Counted from the stretch's first letter, positions 43,258 through 53,007 are shown. The stretch is DNA of 64,000 nt from Paracoccus sp. SCSIO 75233 (GCF_027912675.1 NZ_CP115757.1:310001-374000); one strand, 5' to 3'. The notes: generated from the letters alone by a model not told the origin. Translations and numbers: made by a program.

Positions 43258-44073
43258 ATGGCCATGAGATTACCATTCGTAAACCGTCCCCCGCGTGTCA
43301 GCGTCGTCCGGCTGCAAGGCAGCATCGGCATCCCCGCCCGTAACGGAGCGGCAGGGTTGAACGATGCAGCCCTCGCGACTGCCCTTGAAAAAGCCTTTAC
43401 CAAGGGAAAGCCGGTCGCTGTGGCGCTTGCGATCAACTCGCCCGGCGGCTCGCCCGTGCAATCCTCGCTGATTGCTGCGCGGATCAGGCGGCTGGCTGAG
43501 AAACATGAGGTTCCGGTCCACGCTTTTGTCGAGGATGTGGCGGCCTCCGGCGGGTACTGGCTTGCCTCTGCCGCGGACAAGATCTGGGCGGATGAATGCT
43601 CTGTTGTCGGCTCCATCGGGGTGATCTCCGGTGGTTTTGGATTTCAGGACTTCATTGCCCGCCACGGGATCGAGCGGCGTATCCACACGGCCGGCGCGTC
43701 GAAATCGCAGCTGGATATGTTCCGCGCCGAGAAGCCCGAAGATGTGGAGCGGCTGAAACGGCTGCTGGACGACATGCACCGGATTTTCATCGCGCAGGTC
43801 AAATCGCGCCGTGGCGAGCGGCTCGCGGCACGGGACGAAGTTTTCAGCGGCGAGTTCTGGCTCGCCCGCCGTGCGCAGGATTTGGGGCTGATCGACGGTA
43901 TCGCACATCTTGGCCCGAAAATGCGCGAGGTTTTCGGTGACAAGATCCGCTTTCAAAGCTTCGGTGCCCGCAGACCCTTCCTGCGCCGCTTCGGTGTCTC
44001 GGGCGAACAGATAGCGTCCGACGCCATCGCGGCGATTGAGGAACGCGCCAGCTTCGAGCGGTTCGGCCTGTGA
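43258..44073 (+). CDS. S49-family peptidase (SppA/SohB-like)
   Basis: A ~271-residue serine protease with the S49 crotonase-like fold. The catalytic Ser is in VEDVAASGGYWLASAADKI and the Lys in TAGASKSQLDMFR. GSIGVISGGFGFQDF and SGEFWLARRAQDLGLIDG complete the core. No clear transmembrane anchor is seen at the N-terminus, unlike SohB. Start uncertain: 43,258 (MAMRLPF) or 43,222 (MTLAGRG). The stop overlaps a 38-codon gene (TGATG), forming an operon with it, the antiporter and the SDR. Confidence 0.88.
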   Translation: MAMRLPFVNRPPRVSVVRLQGSIGIPARNGAAGLNDAALATALEKAFTKGKPVAVALAINSPGGSPVQSSLIAARIRRLAEKHEVPVHAFVEDVAASGGYWLASAADKIWADECSVVGSIGVISGGFGFQDFIARHGIERRIHTAGASKSQLDMFRAEKPEDVERLKRLLDDMHRIFIAQVKSRRGERLAARDEVFSGEFWLARRAQDLGLIDGIAHLGPKMREVFGDKIRFQSFGARRPFLRRFGVSGEQIASDAIAAIEERASFERFGL

Positions 44074-44189
44074 TGATCAAGGGGGTGGTCATCATCCTGC
44101 TGCTGTTCGTGGCGCTTGGACTGGTTTCCGGGCCGGGCTTCCGGCGCGTCATAGCGAAGCTTCTGGGGCTGCCGAACCGTGATCGTTGA
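44073..44189 (+). CDS. 38-residue predicted membrane protein
   Basis: Too short for most gene finders. ATG overlaps the peptidase stop (TGATG) and the frame runs MIKGVVIILLLFVALGLVSG then a basic tail ending GLPNRDR, overlapping the antiporter's GTG by 11 bp. One transmembrane helix with a positive C-terminal end. The tight overlaps on both sides are the main evidence that it is real; without it, a 100-bp gap would sit in an otherwise overlapping chain. Function unknown. Confidence 0.6.
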   Translation: MIKGVVIILLLFVALGLVSGPGFRRVIAKLLGLPNRDR

Positions 44190-45108
44190 CATACTCCTTA
44201 TCCTCGCCGGTCTGGGATTGCTGGTTCTTGGCGGCGATTTTCTGGTGCGGGGCGCGGTTGCCCTGGCGCTGCGTCTGGGTATTGCCCCTGTGATCGTGGG
44301 GCTGACCGTGCTGGCCTTCGGCACTTCGGCGCCTGAACTGATCGTCTCCGTTGCCGCAGCGATTGGTGGCCAGCCCGCCATCGCGCTTGGCAATGTCGTC
44401 GGCTCCAATATCGCCAATGTGCTGCTGATCCTTGGCGCGACCGCCCTGATCGCGCCGGTGCTGAGCCATGATGACGAACTCAAGGTCAGCTGGCGCTACG
44501 CTGTCGCTGCGTCCGTGCTGCTGATCGCGCTGTGTTTTGCCGGGCCTCTGATATGGTGGCACGGTGTCGTGCTGCTGGCAGGTCTGGCGGCGACGCTGAC
44601 CATGCAGATCCGCAGCGCGAAAGCCGGCAAGGGCGAAGGACCGGAACTGGAGGTCCAGAAATCCAGCGCCGGGAAAATCGCGATCTGGCTGGCGATTGGC
44701 ATGATCGCCCTGCCGATTGGTGCGCGGCTGCTGGTGGATGGCGCATCCGACATCGCCCGCGCCTTCGGGATCAGCGAAGCCGTGATCGGCCTGACACTGG
44801 TCGCCATTGGTACGTCGCTGCCGGAACTGGCCGCCTCCGCGACCTCCGCCCTGCGGGGGCGGGCGGATATGGCTATGGGTAATGTGATCGGGTCGAACCT
44901 GTTCAACATCCTGTCGATCATGGGCATCACGGCATTCTTCGGCCCGCTTGAGGTGCCGGAGCAGATGCTGCGCTTCGACCTGTGGTTCATGCTGGCCTGC
45001 ACATTGCTGGTCGGACCATTCATCCTGCGCCATATCCCTGTCAGCCGTCTGGCGGGCGGGGCGTTGCTTGCGATCTATGCGCTTTACACCCTTTGGTTGC
45101 TGGTATGA
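44179..45108 (+). CDS. Calcium/sodium antiporter (YrbG/CaCA family)
   Basis: 309 residues, about ten membrane helices in two inverted halves. Both alpha-repeat ion-binding motifs are present: LAFGTSAPELIVSVAAA with GNVVGSNIANVLLIL, and VAIGTSLPELAASATSAL with GNVIGSNLFNILSIMG. GTG start overlapping the 38-codon gene. The stop overlaps the SDR gene (ATGA). Confidence 0.93.
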   Translation: MIVDILLILAGLGLLVLGGDFLVRGAVALALRLGIAPVIVGLTVLAFGTSAPELIVSVAAAIGGQPAIALGNVVGSNIANVLLILGATALIAPVLSHDDELKVSWRYAVAASVLLIALCFAGPLIWWHGVVLLAGLAATLTMQIRSAKAGKGEGPELEVQKSSAGKIAIWLAIGMIALPIGARLLVDGASDIARAFGISEAVIGLTLVAIGTSLPELAASATSALRGRADMAMGNVIGSNLFNILSIMGITAFFGPLEVPEQMLRFDLWFMLACTLLVGPFILRHIPVSRLAGGALLAIYALYTLWLLV

Positions 45109-45869
45109 ACGTCGCACTTGTGACCGGCGCGGCGCGGCGGCTTGGTCGGGAGATGGCGCTTTGCCTGGCGAAAGCGGGGTATGACGTTGCCATCCATTAC
45201 AACGCCTCGCGCGAGGAGGCGGAGCAGACCGCACGGGATGCAGGCCGTCTTGGCGTCCGCGCCGTAGCCTTTGCCGCGGACCTGCTTGATCCGGATGCGG
45301 TTGAGGGGCTGGTGCCGCGCGTCGCGGGCGAGATGGGGCAGCTTTCGGTGCTGGTCAACAACGCCTCGCTTTTTGCCTATGACGATATCCAATCCGCAAG
45401 CCGGGACAGCTGGGACCGGCATATCGGCTCCAACCTGCGGGCGCCGTTCTTTCTGGCCCAGGCATTCGCCGCGCAGGCGCCGGCAGCGGATCGCAGCGGC
45501 ACTGAACCCGTTCCCCGGGCGCTTGTCATCAATATGGTCGACCAGCGCGTCCTGAAGCCGACGCCGGAATTCCTGACCTACGCCATCGCCAAGGCCGGGC
45601 TGTGGGATCTGACCCGGATGCTGGCACAGGCGCTCGCCCCCGACATTCGCGTGAACGCCATCGGGCCCGGGCCGACGCTTCAGGGTCGACATCAATCCGC
45701 CGGGGATTTCGCGGCAGAGCGTGGCGCGACGATCCTGCGACGCGGTGCCGATGGCAGCGATGTGACCGATGCGCTTCTGTATTTCCTGAATGCGCGGGCG
45801 GTCACAGGCCAGTTGATCTGCGTCGATGGCGGTCAGCATCTGGTCTGGCAGGACAACGGTATACCGTGA
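45105..45869 (+). CDS. Short-chain dehydrogenase, FolM/pteridine reductase-like
   Basis: A 254-residue SDR. Cofactor motif VTGAARRLGREMALCL with an Arg that favours NADPH; NNASLF; YAIAKAGLWDLTRML supplies the Tyr/Lys. The usual catalytic Ser is replaced in NMVDQRVLK (Asp), the pattern of pteridine/dihydromonapterin reductases. It precedes uvrC as in other Rhodobacteraceae, but a 311-bp gap separates them. The substrate is inference. Confidence 0.83.
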   Translation: MNVALVTGAARRLGREMALCLAKAGYDVAIHYNASREEAEQTARDAGRLGVRAVAFAADLLDPDAVEGLVPRVAGEMGQLSVLVNNASLFAYDDIQSASRDSWDRHIGSNLRAPFFLAQAFAAQAPAADRSGTEPVPRALVINMVDQRVLKPTPEFLTYAIAKAGLWDLTRMLAQALAPDIRVNAIGPGPTLQGRHQSAGDFAAERGATILRRGADGSDVTDALLYFLNARAVTGQLICVDGGQHLVWQDNGIP

Positions 45870-46180
45870 GTTGAGATGCTGCAGGCGCAGATCAATTCGA
45901 CGGGATTATCCACCTGTCATAGGACAGCTATAAATACGTCAAGATTCTGTCTTAAAAATCAGTCTCTTGCTCTCTGGAAAATAAAAAACCGTGAATATTC
46001 AGCCCGCTGAGAAACTGCCCAAAAACTAGTCAATGTCCAAGATACCGGCTATTTATGGGCAAAACGCATGATCGCCACAGCTCACCCACAAGCTTATCCA
46101 CAGAATCCGTGGACAGGTTTCGAGTTGATATCGGGCGCTGAAACTTGCAGACCACCTCCAGAATCACCCATTTGACAAAG
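45870..46180. other. AT-richer intergenic region with two DnaA-box-like motifs
   Basis: TTATCCACC at 45,906-45,914 and a perfect TTATCCACA at 46,094-46,102, both in the same orientation, in a 311-bp gap upstream of uvrC. No open frame or RNA gene recognised. It may simply be the uvrC promoter with DnaA regulation. Confidence 0.4.
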
Positions 46181-48037
46181 ATGACCGATTCCACCCCCAG
46201 ACAGACCGGCCACGCCGTCATCGCCGATTACCTCCGCACGCTGGATTCCAGCCCCGGCGTTTACCGGATGCTCGGCGAGAAGGGCGATGTGCTTTATGTC
46301 GGCAAGGCGCGAAATCTGAAGGCACGGGTCTCCAGCTATGCGCGCGAACACGGCCATACCGGCCGGATTGCCCGGATGATCCGCGAAACACACTCGATGA
46401 TGTTTCTGACCACCCGGACAGAGACCGAGGCGCTGTTGCTGGAACAGAACCTCATCAAGCAACTCAAACCGCGCTACAATGTGCTGCTGCGCGACGACAA
46501 ATCCTTTCCGAATATCCTCGTCGCCAAGGCGCATCCTTTTCCCCAGATCAAGAAACATCGCGGCGCGAAAAGCGAGAAGGGGGATTATTACGGCCCCTTC
46601 GCCGGGGCGGGGGCGGTGAACCGGACGCTGAACCAGTTGCAGCGGGTCTTCCTGCTGCGCAACTGCACGGATGCCGTGTTTGAAAGCCGCACCCGGCCCT
46701 GCCTGCTGTACCAGATCAAGCGGTGCAGCGCGCCTTGCGTGGGCCGGATATCGGAACAGGATTACGGCGCGCTTGTCGAGGATGCGGAGCTGTTCCTCAA
46801 GGGCCGCAGCACCAAGATTCAGGCCGATCTCGCCGCTGAAATGGCAGCGGCGGCGGAGGCGATGGAATATGAACGCGCCGCCGCCCTGCGTGACCGGATC
46901 AAGGCGCTGACCGCCGTGCAATCGGTGCAGGCGATCAACCCACGCGGGATTGCCGAGGCGGATCTGGTGGCGCTGCATATGGATGGCGGGCAGGCCTGCG
47001 TTCAGGTGTTCTTCATCCGCGGCAACCAAAGCTGGGGCAACCGCGACTTCTATCCCCGCCTCGGCGGTGCGGAATCGCCCGATGAGGTGATGCAGGCCTT
47101 CCTGATGCAGTTCTACGACAACAAGGTGCCGCCGCGCATGGTGCTGCTGAGCCACGGTGTCGAGGATATGGACCTGATGGCGGAGGCGCTGTCGGAAAAG
47201 GCCGGGCGCAAGGTGGTGCTCGGCGTGCCTCAGCGTGGTGAAAAGGCCGAGATGGTGGAGAACGCGCTGCGCAACGCCCGCGAATCTCTCGCCCGGCGCA
47301 TGTCGGAAAGTGCCGCCCAGATGCGGCTGCTGGAGGGGCTGGCGGAAGCCTTCGATCTGCCCGCCACGCCGCAGCGGATCGAGGTCTACGACAACTCGCA
47401 TATCATGGGCACGAACGCTGTCGGCGGCATGGTCGTAGCGGGGCCGGAAGGCTGGATCAAAAGCCAGTACCGCAAGTTCAACATCAAGGGGACGGAGATC
47501 ACGCCGGGCGACGATTTCGGCATGATGAAAGAGGTGCTGACGCGGCGCTTTTCCCGCCTGCTGAAGGAAGACCCCGACCGGCAGGGGGAGACATGGCCCG
47601 ACCTGCTGCTGATCGACGGCGGTGCCGGTCAGGTCAGCGCCGTGCATGAGATCATGGCCGATCTCGGCGTGGAGGATATTCCGATGATCGGCGTCGCCAA
47701 GGGCGTCGACCGCGACCACGGCAAGGAGGAATTTCACCGCTTCGGCCAGCGCCCCTTTGCGCTGCGCATGAATGACCCGGTGCTGTATTTCATCCAGCGC
47801 ATGCGGGATGAGGCGCATCGCTGGGCCATCGGCACGCACCGGGCGAAACGGGCCAAGGCGGTCTCAGCCACCCCTCTCGACGAGGTGCCAGGCGTCGGCG
47901 CGTCTCGCAAACGCGCGCTTCTTGCGCATTTCGGTTCGGCAAAGGCCGTCAGCCGCGCCGCCGTCGCCGACCTGACCGCCGTGGACGGCATCAGCGAGGG
48001 GCTGGCGCAGAAGATATATGATCATTTTCGGGGGTGA
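46181..48037 (+). CDS. uvrC: Excinuclease ABC subunit UvrC
   Basis: 618-residue dual-incision nuclease of nucleotide excision repair. GIY-YIG domain ([20 protein letters not shown], ~25-100), UVR domain ([18 protein letters not shown], ~225-242), RNase H-like C-nuclease ([33 protein letters not shown]) and tandem helix-hairpin-helix ([17 protein letters not shown]). I take MTDSTPRQ at 46,181 as the start; an upstream ATG at 46,145 is in frame. pgsA/moaDE, which usually follow in relatives, are not present. Confidence 0.96.
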   Translation: MTDSTPRQTGHAVIADYLRTLDSSPGVYRMLGEKGDVLYVGKARNLKARVSSYAREHGHTGRIARMIRETHSMMFLTTRTETEALLLEQNLIKQLKPRYNVLLRDDKSFPNILVAKAHPFPQIKKHRGAKSEKGDYYGPFAGAGAVNRTLNQLQRVFLLRNCTDAVFESRTRPCLLYQIKRCSAPCVGRISEQDYGALVEDAELFLKGRSTKIQADLAAEMAAAAEAMEYERAAALRDRIKALTAVQSVQAINPRGIAEADLVALHMDGGQACVQVFFIRGNQSWGNRDFYPRLGGAESPDEVMQAFLMQFYDNKVPPRMVLLSHGVEDMDLMAEALSEKAGRKVVLGVPQRGEKAEMVENALRNARESLARRMSESAAQMRLLEGLAEAFDLPATPQRIEVYDNSHIMGTNAVGGMVVAGPEGWIKSQYRKFNIKGTEITPGDDFGMMKEVLTRRFSRLLKEDPDRQGETWPDLLLIDGGAGQVSAVHEIMADLGVEDIPMIGVAKGVDRDHGKEEFHRFGQRPFALRMNDPVLYFIQRMRDEAHRWAIGTHRAKRAKAVSATPLDEVPGVGASRKRALLAHFGSAKAVSRAAVADLTAVDGISEGLAQKIYDHFRG

Positions 48038-48148
48038 GGGGTGCTGCTGTGTGGGACAGAACCACCATTGCGCGCAGGTCGTTGGAGATCGGCTTTGCGG
48101 ACAACCGCCCCGGTGCCGCAGACTTTTTGAATGAAGTCCAGCTTCAGT

Positions 48149-48562
48149 TTATTCGTGTTGGGTGGTCACGTCTTCGGCTTCGCAATTGGCGTAATCTAAC
48201 ACTTCATCTGCAAACTGCTGGATGTCATTCGAAAAGGCCAGTGCTTCGTTGGCATAGTCGATGGCTTCCTGCGCAAAAATAAGCGCCTCCTCGTAATAAT
48301 CCTCTAGGTCCTCGACGTATTCCTCAACCTCATCGAAATAGGCGTTAAGTTCATATTCGTCGCAATCGTGTGTCCCTGAGTAGCTGTACGAGGACAGGCA
48401 GTACGGAACGTCCGGTTTTTGAAAACTTGATGGCGCACTAGGCTCATAACCTGAGAAAGACGGCTCCGATGCATAAACGGACGGTTCACTGCAATACGAA
48501 AAGGAAGCGGTCGGGGCGCTGGCAATCAGCCCTATCACACCAAATCTAAAAAGCGGCTTCAA
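48149..48562 (-). CDS. Secreted acidic protein of unknown function
   Basis: 137 residues. Signal peptide (MKPLFRFGVIGLIASAPTASFS) then a Ser/Pro/Tyr-rich segment with Cys, a GTHDCDEYELNAY motif, and a strongly acidic helix-forming tail (VEEYVEDLEDYYEEALIFAQ, then repeats of A-x-D-Y-A) ending with one more Cys (YANCEAED). The three Cys of the mature chain could be oxidised in the periplasm. I recall similar CDEWE/CDEYE proteins in Rhodobacteraceae but no function. A strong AAGGAGGAG precedes the ATG. Confidence 0.7.
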   Translation of the reverse strand: MKPLFRFGVIGLIASAPTASFSYCSEPSVYASEPSFSGYEPSAPSSFQKPDVPYCLSSYSYSGTHDCDEYELNAYFDEVEEYVEDLEDYYEEALIFAQEAIDYANEALAFSNDIQQFADEVLDYANCEAEDVTTQHE

Positions 48563-48947
48563 ATCTACTCCTCCTTGGTCCTTGAGTGCCTACCAAACTT
48601 TTTTGAAGAAAATCAGGCCCGGTGACCATTGGCAACAAATAACCCCAGCAATGTGAGGCACGGAGGACGATCACCAGGTTTGAGGATGGCCTTGGATTCC
48701 CAATGCCCTCTGCGACCTGATTATACCGTGTTGGGGTCGCGGGATCCGAGGATTGCTTAATGCCCAGAGCAGCCTTTTAGACCATGCGCAGCATTTGGAA
48801 CTTAGGGCTCCAAGCCGACATTTCCCCTCATATACCGCCCGCTCGTCCATCCTGCTGCTTCCGCCCGCAGCCTCGCCCGGAACAATGGGCGGGCGCTTGC
48901 CCTATTTCGACCCCGGCACAGCCCGCCCCCAGCAACAACACCCAACC
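48563..48947. other. Intergenic region, nothing recognised
   Basis: 385 bp between the acidic secreted protein (leftward) and the ruvX 3' end. Short frames on the plus strand lack ribosome-binding sites and family resemblance. No tRNA, terminator with T-run or repeat seen. Confidence 0.4.
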
Positions 48948-49421
48948 CTACCCCGCCTGAATAAACCTCAACCGATCCAGCGCGCCCTGTAAAATATACC
49001 CCGCCGCGACCTGATCTATCACCTCGGCGCGGCGGCGGCGGGAGGTGTCGGCTTCCAGCAGCGCACGTTCTGCGGCGACCGTCGACAGCCGCTCGTCCCA
49101 GTAGGTGAGGGGCAGATCGGTCAGCCCGGTCAGGTTGCGGGCGAAGGCGCGGGTGGATTGGGCGCGCGGCCCCTCGGTCCCGTCCATATTGCGCGGCAGG
49201 CCGAGGACCAGCCCGACCAGCCCGCGATCGGCGGCGATCTTCAGCAGCGCCTGGGCGTCGAGGGTGAATTTCTTGCGCCGGATCACCGTCAGCGGGGTCG
49301 CCACCTGCCGCAGCCCGTCGCTGACCGCCACGCCCAGTGTCTTCGTGCCGAGATCCAGCCCCGCCACAGCCCCGGCGGCGGGCAGGGCGGCGGCGAAATC
49401 GGTGATCTCCTCGAAGATCAT
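48948..49421 (-). CDS. ruvX: Putative pre-16S rRNA nuclease RuvX (YqgF)
   Basis: 157 residues with an RNase H-like fold: [18 protein letters not shown] at the N-terminus carries the first acidic ligand, [16 protein letters not shown] the family loop, and [20 protein letters not shown] the Glu. Start at MIFEEI (ATG 49,421), overlapping the ccmI stop by 4 bp. Confidence 0.93.
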   Translation of the reverse strand: MIFEEITDFAAALPAAGAVAGLDLGTKTLGVAVSDGLRQVATPLTVIRRKKFTLDAQALLKIAADRGLVGLVLGLPRNMDGTEGPRAQSTRAFARNLTGLTDLPLTYWDERLSTVAAERALLEADTSRRRRAEVIDQVAAGYILQGALDRLRFIQAG

Positions 49422-50665
49422 TCGCCCAGCCCGGCCTCTGCTGCGGCGGCGTCGATCAGCGTCAACGCCTCCGGCTGATCGGCAAATCGCGCCTGCGCCT
49501 CGGCATGGATGGCGCCGGCCTGTTCCGTGTCGCCCAGCACCCCGAGGGCAGAGATCAGCCGCGCCCATTCCTCCGCGCTGCCGCCCTCCGTCGCCAGCCG
49601 GTCCTGTAGCTGATCGACCATGCTGCGCACAAAGGCCGCGCGATCTTCCGGCGTCATATCCGCCGCGGCGGCCATCGCATCGGCGTCGGGGCCGGGCATG
49701 GCGGGGGCGGATTGGGCCATTTCAGGCGGCACATAATTCGGCTCGCCCGCCATCCATGCGACATCCCCGATGACCTGCCGCACCGTCATCGCCCAAGGCG
49801 AGCTTGACGGGGTATCCTCCAGCAGCTGCGCCCAGATCGGAAAGGCGCGGTCGGGGCGGCCATTCTGCGCCTCAAGCAGCCCGGCCATGTAGCGGGCCTG
49901 CGTATTCTGCGGATCAAGCTGCAAGGCGCGCGCGAGTTCCGCCTCTGCCTCGCTTGTGATCACACCCCCGGCGGCCTCGGCCATCAGCCCGGCGAGGAAA
50001 GCGTGATCCTCTGCCGTCGCCCGGTCGCCCAGCACCGTGACCAGCCGCGCCTGCGCCTCCTTCGCGGCGAGGACATTGCCCAGCCGCACCTCGTTACGGG
50101 CCAGCAGCGCCAGCCCCTGCGGATCGTCCGGGCGCTCGGCCACTGCCGCGCGAAGCTGGTCGATGAGCTGTGCGAATTCCGGGTCCGGTTCTGGCAGATC
50201 GGGCCGGGGACGGCGCGCCGCCTCCGCCTCGGCCTCCTGCTGGGTGGGGCGGCTGGCATAGCGCTCATCGGCGGCGGTGATGCGCGATGCCAGCGGCATG
50301 TCGGGCCGTGCCGGCGCACCGAGCCAGGCATAAATCCCTGCACCTGCTGCGATCAGCCCGACCAGAACCGCGATGGCGACCGCGCCGTGGCGCCCGCCGG
50401 AGCCGCCTTGTGCGGCTTTTTCCCGCGCCAGAGCCCGGTCGGCTTCCAAAATCTTCCGTCCGATTTCAGCCCGCAACCGCCCGGCCTCCGCAGGGTCGAT
50501 CACGCCGCGCGACAGGTCACGCTCGACCTCCTGCAACTGACCGCGATAGACGCGCAGATCAAACGCAGCGGCGGGTTCGGCCTCCGCCCGCGAGCTGCGC
50601 CAGAACGGCAGCAGGATTGAAACAGCGATGATGATCGTCAGGGCAGTGGCGAGAAGCCAGAACAT
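49418..50665 (-). CDS. ccmI: c-type cytochrome biogenesis protein CcmI
   Basis: 415 residues. Two membrane helices ([40 protein letters not shown]) flank a cytoplasmic loop with the typical [20 protein letters not shown]. The C-terminal periplasmic half is TPR-rich ([20 protein letters not shown]). CcmI delivers apocytochrome c to the haem-ligation complex. Start at ATG 50,665 after GAGCGCC; upstream codons in the frame are non-conserved. Other ccm genes are not in the window. Confidence 0.92.
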   Translation of the reverse strand: MFWLLATALTIIIAVSILLPFWRSSRAEAEPAAAFDLRVYRGQLQEVERDLSRGVIDPAEAGRLRAEIGRKILEADRALAREKAAQGGSGGRHGAVAIAVLVGLIAAGAGIYAWLGAPARPDMPLASRITAADERYASRPTQQEAEAEAARRPRPDLPEPDPEFAQLIDQLRAAVAERPDDPQGLALLARNEVRLGNVLAAKEAQARLVTVLGDRATAEDHAFLAGLMAEAAGGVITSEAEAELARALQLDPQNTQARYMAGLLEAQNGRPDRAFPIWAQLLEDTPSSSPWAMTVRQVIGDVAWMAGEPNYVPPEMAQSAPAMPGPDADAMAAAADMTPEDRAAFVRSMVDQLQDRLATEGGSAEEWARLISALGVLGDTEQAGAIHAEAQARFADQPEALTLIDAAAAEAGLGE

Positions 50666-50842
50666 GGGCGCTCCTTTCGGCTGATCGTTAGTTAAGCCGT
50701 TTGTCCCGTCAGAAAAACCCCGGTTTTGCGCGGACGATGCGGCGAAAACCCGCCTTCCATGCGGCAGATGGCAGCAGCTTGTGGAAACAACGGCCAAGTT
50801 GTGCATTGTCTTGGCCGAAGCAATCGCAATTGGAGTGATTTC

Positions 50843-51067
50843 ATGGCTACCGAATCGAACAACAAGAATCTCTATTGGATCATTGGCGCAGTGGTCGTCG
50901 TGGTGCTGCTGATCATCTGGATGATGAGCGGCGGTGACGACGAGGTCGCGGCGGAAAGTGACAGCGGTGAAGCCGCCATCGTCGTTGAAGAAACCCCGGC
51001 CGAGGACGCGGTTGAGGTGGAGACCCCGGCGGAGGGCGAAGCGGCTGAAGAAACCCCTGCCGAGTAA
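50843..51067 (+). CDS. Small single-pass membrane protein with acidic tail
   Basis: 74 residues from MATESNNKNLYWIIGAVVVV. One transmembrane helix (~10-30) then a Glu/Ala-rich tail with repeats of EETPAE. Short polar N-terminus suggests the tail is periplasmic or cytosolic depending on orientation; not decidable by eye. A Shine-Dalgarno-like GGAG lies 12 bp upstream and a good terminator follows. Function unknown. Confidence 0.65.
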   Translation: MATESNNKNLYWIIGAVVVVVLLIIWMMSGGDDEVAAESDSGEAAIVVEETPAEDAVEVETPAEGEAAEETPAE

Positions 51068-51102
51068 GCGTCTTTTCCTGAAAGACTGTCACAAAAAGAA
51101 TG

Positions 51103-51131
51103 ACCCCGGAGCGACGCTTCGGGGTTTTTCC
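51103..51131 (+). terminator. Rho-independent terminator
   Basis: ACCCCG paired with CGGGGT around a loop containing GAGCGACGCTT, followed by TTTT(C)C. It ends the small membrane protein transcript, ahead of sodB. Confidence 0.8.
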
Positions 51132-51248
51132 TTATTTACGCCATATGTTAAGCCTCGGCGCAGGAACCCGCAGCGTGAAGGTCGCGTTGCGTGGGTGACC
51201 GAAGCCGGGCGGGCATTTTGCCGCGCCCCCGATAATGAGGATTGAACC

Positions 51249-51848
51249 ATGGCCTTTACGCTTCCCGATCTTCCCTATGCCCATGATGCGCTTGCCGATC
51301 TGGGTATGTCCAAGGAAACGCTGGAATTTCACCACGATATTCACCACAAGGCCTATGTCGATAACGGCAACAAGCTGATCGCCGGGACCGAGTGGGAAGG
51401 CAAATCCGTCGAAGAGATCGTCAAGGGCACCTACCAGTCCGGCGCGGTTGCGCAGAACGGTATCTTCAACAATGCCAGCCAGCATTGGAACCACACCCAG
51501 TTCTGGGAAATGATGGGTCCGGGCGGCGATACCATGCCGGGTGAGCTGGAAAAGGCGCTGACCGAGAGCTTTGGTTCGGTCGACAAATTCAAGGAAGAAT
51601 TCGCCGCAGCGGGTGCGGGTCAGTTCGGCTCTGGCTGGGCGTGGCTGGTCAAGGACAGCGATGGCAGCCTGAAGGTGACCAGGACCGAAAACGGCGTGAA
51701 CCCGCTTTGCTTCGGGCAGACCGCGCTGCTGGGTTGCGATGTGTGGGAGCACTCCTACTACATCGATTTCCGCAACAAGCGTCCGGCTTATCTGGAGAAC
51801 TTCCTGAGCAAGCTGGTGAACTGGGAAAACGTCGCAGGACGCATGTAA
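51249..51848 (+). CDS. sodB: Superoxide dismutase [Fe/Mn]
   Basis: 199-residue cytosolic superoxide dismutase. Metal ligands are visible: His in LEFHHDIHHKAYVDN, His in NNASQHWNHTQFWEMM, then Asp/His in CDVWEHSYYIDFRNKRPAYL. QFGSGWAWLV and the Gln/Gly pattern favour the iron type typical of Rhodobacteraceae, though Fe versus Mn cannot be settled by eye. Terminator with convergent use at 51,872. Confidence 0.96.
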   Translation: MAFTLPDLPYAHDALADLGMSKETLEFHHDIHHKAYVDNGNKLIAGTEWEGKSVEEIVKGTYQSGAVAQNGIFNNASQHWNHTQFWEMMGPGGDTMPGELEKALTESFGSVDKFKEEFAAAGAGQFGSGWAWLVKDSDGSLKVTRTENGVNPLCFGQTALLGCDVWEHSYYIDFRNKRPAYLENFLSKLVNWENVAGRM

Positions 51849-51871
51849 TTTTCTTTAAATTACAATGATCT

Positions 51872-51897
51872 GGCCCGCCTTTCATGGCGGGCCTTTT
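51872..51897. terminator. Bidirectional terminator between sodB and DUF6522 gene
   Basis: GGCCCGCC, loop TTTCAT, GGCGGGCC then TTTTC; on the other strand an A-rich side mirrors less well. It serves sodB and possibly the convergent gene. Confidence 0.85.
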
Positions 51898-52154
51898 CAG
51901 TTCTGCGAACGCTCGAAACGGGCCCGGCTGAGCAGGTTTCCGTCGCTGTCCACGGTCAGGCGGAGGACTTGCCGGCGGTAGAAGAAGGACAGGCGGAAGC
52001 GGCCTTCATCGGGGCCTTCGCCGCGTTCTGTGCGGGTGGTGATGGCGCCGGTGGACATGGCGCGGGCGATGGCGTGTTCGGGCAGGTCGAGCCCTTCGGC
52101 AATGGTTGCCGCATCGACGGTGAAATCCTCGCCGTTCCGGGTGATCTCCGCCAT
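51897..52154 (-). CDS. DUF6522 family protein
   Basis: 85 residues from MAEITRNGEDFTVDAATIAE. The pattern LPEHAIARAMSTGAITTRTE, then EGRFRLSFFYRRQVLRLTVD and a terminal SRARFERS, matches the small DUF6522 family. No known function. ATG at 52,154 follows AAGGAGGCC. Divergent from the 5-FCL gene, sharing an 85-bp promoter region. Confidence 0.75.
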   Translation of the reverse strand: MAEITRNGEDFTVDAATIAEGLDLPEHAIARAMSTGAITTRTERGEGPDEGRFRLSFFYRRQVLRLTVDSDGNLLSRARFERSQN

Positions 52155-52239
52155 GATCGGGCCTCCTTCGGGGTTGCCAGCACGCGGTCGCTGCCTGCTA
52201 CACTGGGCCGAATATAGCCTTTGCGGGACGGGTGATGAA

Positions 52240-52914
52240 ATGAGCGATGACAAGCCGGAACGCGACTATGCCTCGCCCGTGTGCTTGGCCGGGGAAATCG
52301 CTCCGGATTATTTCGATCCGGGCCGGGTGGACGAACGCGCCGCCGCCGATGCCGACCGCTGGCGCAAGGCGGAGCGGGCGCGGCTGATCGCGGCGCGCGG
52401 GACGCTGGACGAGGCGGCGCGCGCCGCCCGTGACGCAGCGATTGCAGCCCATCTGGACCGGGTTCTGGCGGAGCGGTTTTCGGGTGCTACTGGCAAGGTT
52501 TTGGCGGGTTACTGGCCGATCCGGGGTGAGCCCGATCTGCGCGGCTGGATGGCGGCGCTGACCGGGCAGGGCCTGCGGCTGGCGCTGCCGGTGGTGGTCT
52601 CGCGCGACGCGGCGCTGATCTTTCGCCCTTGGACGCCGGATGCGGCGATGCGGGCCGGTCTGTGGAATATCCCGGAGCCTGACACGGATGAGGTGGTTCA
52701 GCCTGATCTTATGCTTGCCCCGACCGTGGGCTGGGATTCGGCGCGCTACCGGATGGGATATGGCGGCGGGTTTTACGACCGGTCGCTGGCCAGCCTGCGG
52801 CGCCGGCCCTATGCGATTGGCGTGGGGGAGGAGGCTGGACGGCTGCGGACGATTTACCCGCAGCCCCATGACGAACCGCTCGACCTGATCGTGACCGAGG
52901 CGGGGATCATCTGA
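52240..52914 (+). CDS. 5-formyltetrahydrofolate cyclo-ligase
   Basis: 224 residues. ATP-dependent conversion of 5-formyl-THF to methenyl-THF. The C-terminal signature is clear: PDLMLAPTVGWDSARYRMGY followed by GGGFYDRSLASL. RKAERARLIAARGTL marks the N-terminal helix. I start at MSDDKPERDY (ATG 52,240); frames upstream are shadows of the DUF6522 gene. Together with purU it shows active one-carbon salvage. Confidence 0.92.
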   Translation: MSDDKPERDYASPVCLAGEIAPDYFDPGRVDERAAADADRWRKAERARLIAARGTLDEAARAARDAAIAAHLDRVLAERFSGATGKVLAGYWPIRGEPDLRGWMAALTGQGLRLALPVVVSRDAALIFRPWTPDAAMRAGLWNIPEPDTDEVVQPDLMLAPTVGWDSARYRMGYGGGFYDRSLASLRRRPYAIGVGEEAGRLRTIYPQPHDEPLDLIVTEAGII

Positions 52915-53007
52915 GCGCAGCTTAAGAGGATATTGCCGGGGCGTTCGGTGCGTGCGCAACGCGGCGGGGCGTTTGCGCCGGATACCCCGGTATTTGCTGG
53001 GTTTGGG

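Noticed and set aside
46094..47839. 581-codon minus-strand frame over uvrC
   Set aside because: Shadow; uvrC domains are unmistakable.
48034..48282. 82-codon frame following uvrC
   Set aside because: Overlaps the stronger minus-strand secreted-protein gene; no ribosome-binding site or homology seen.
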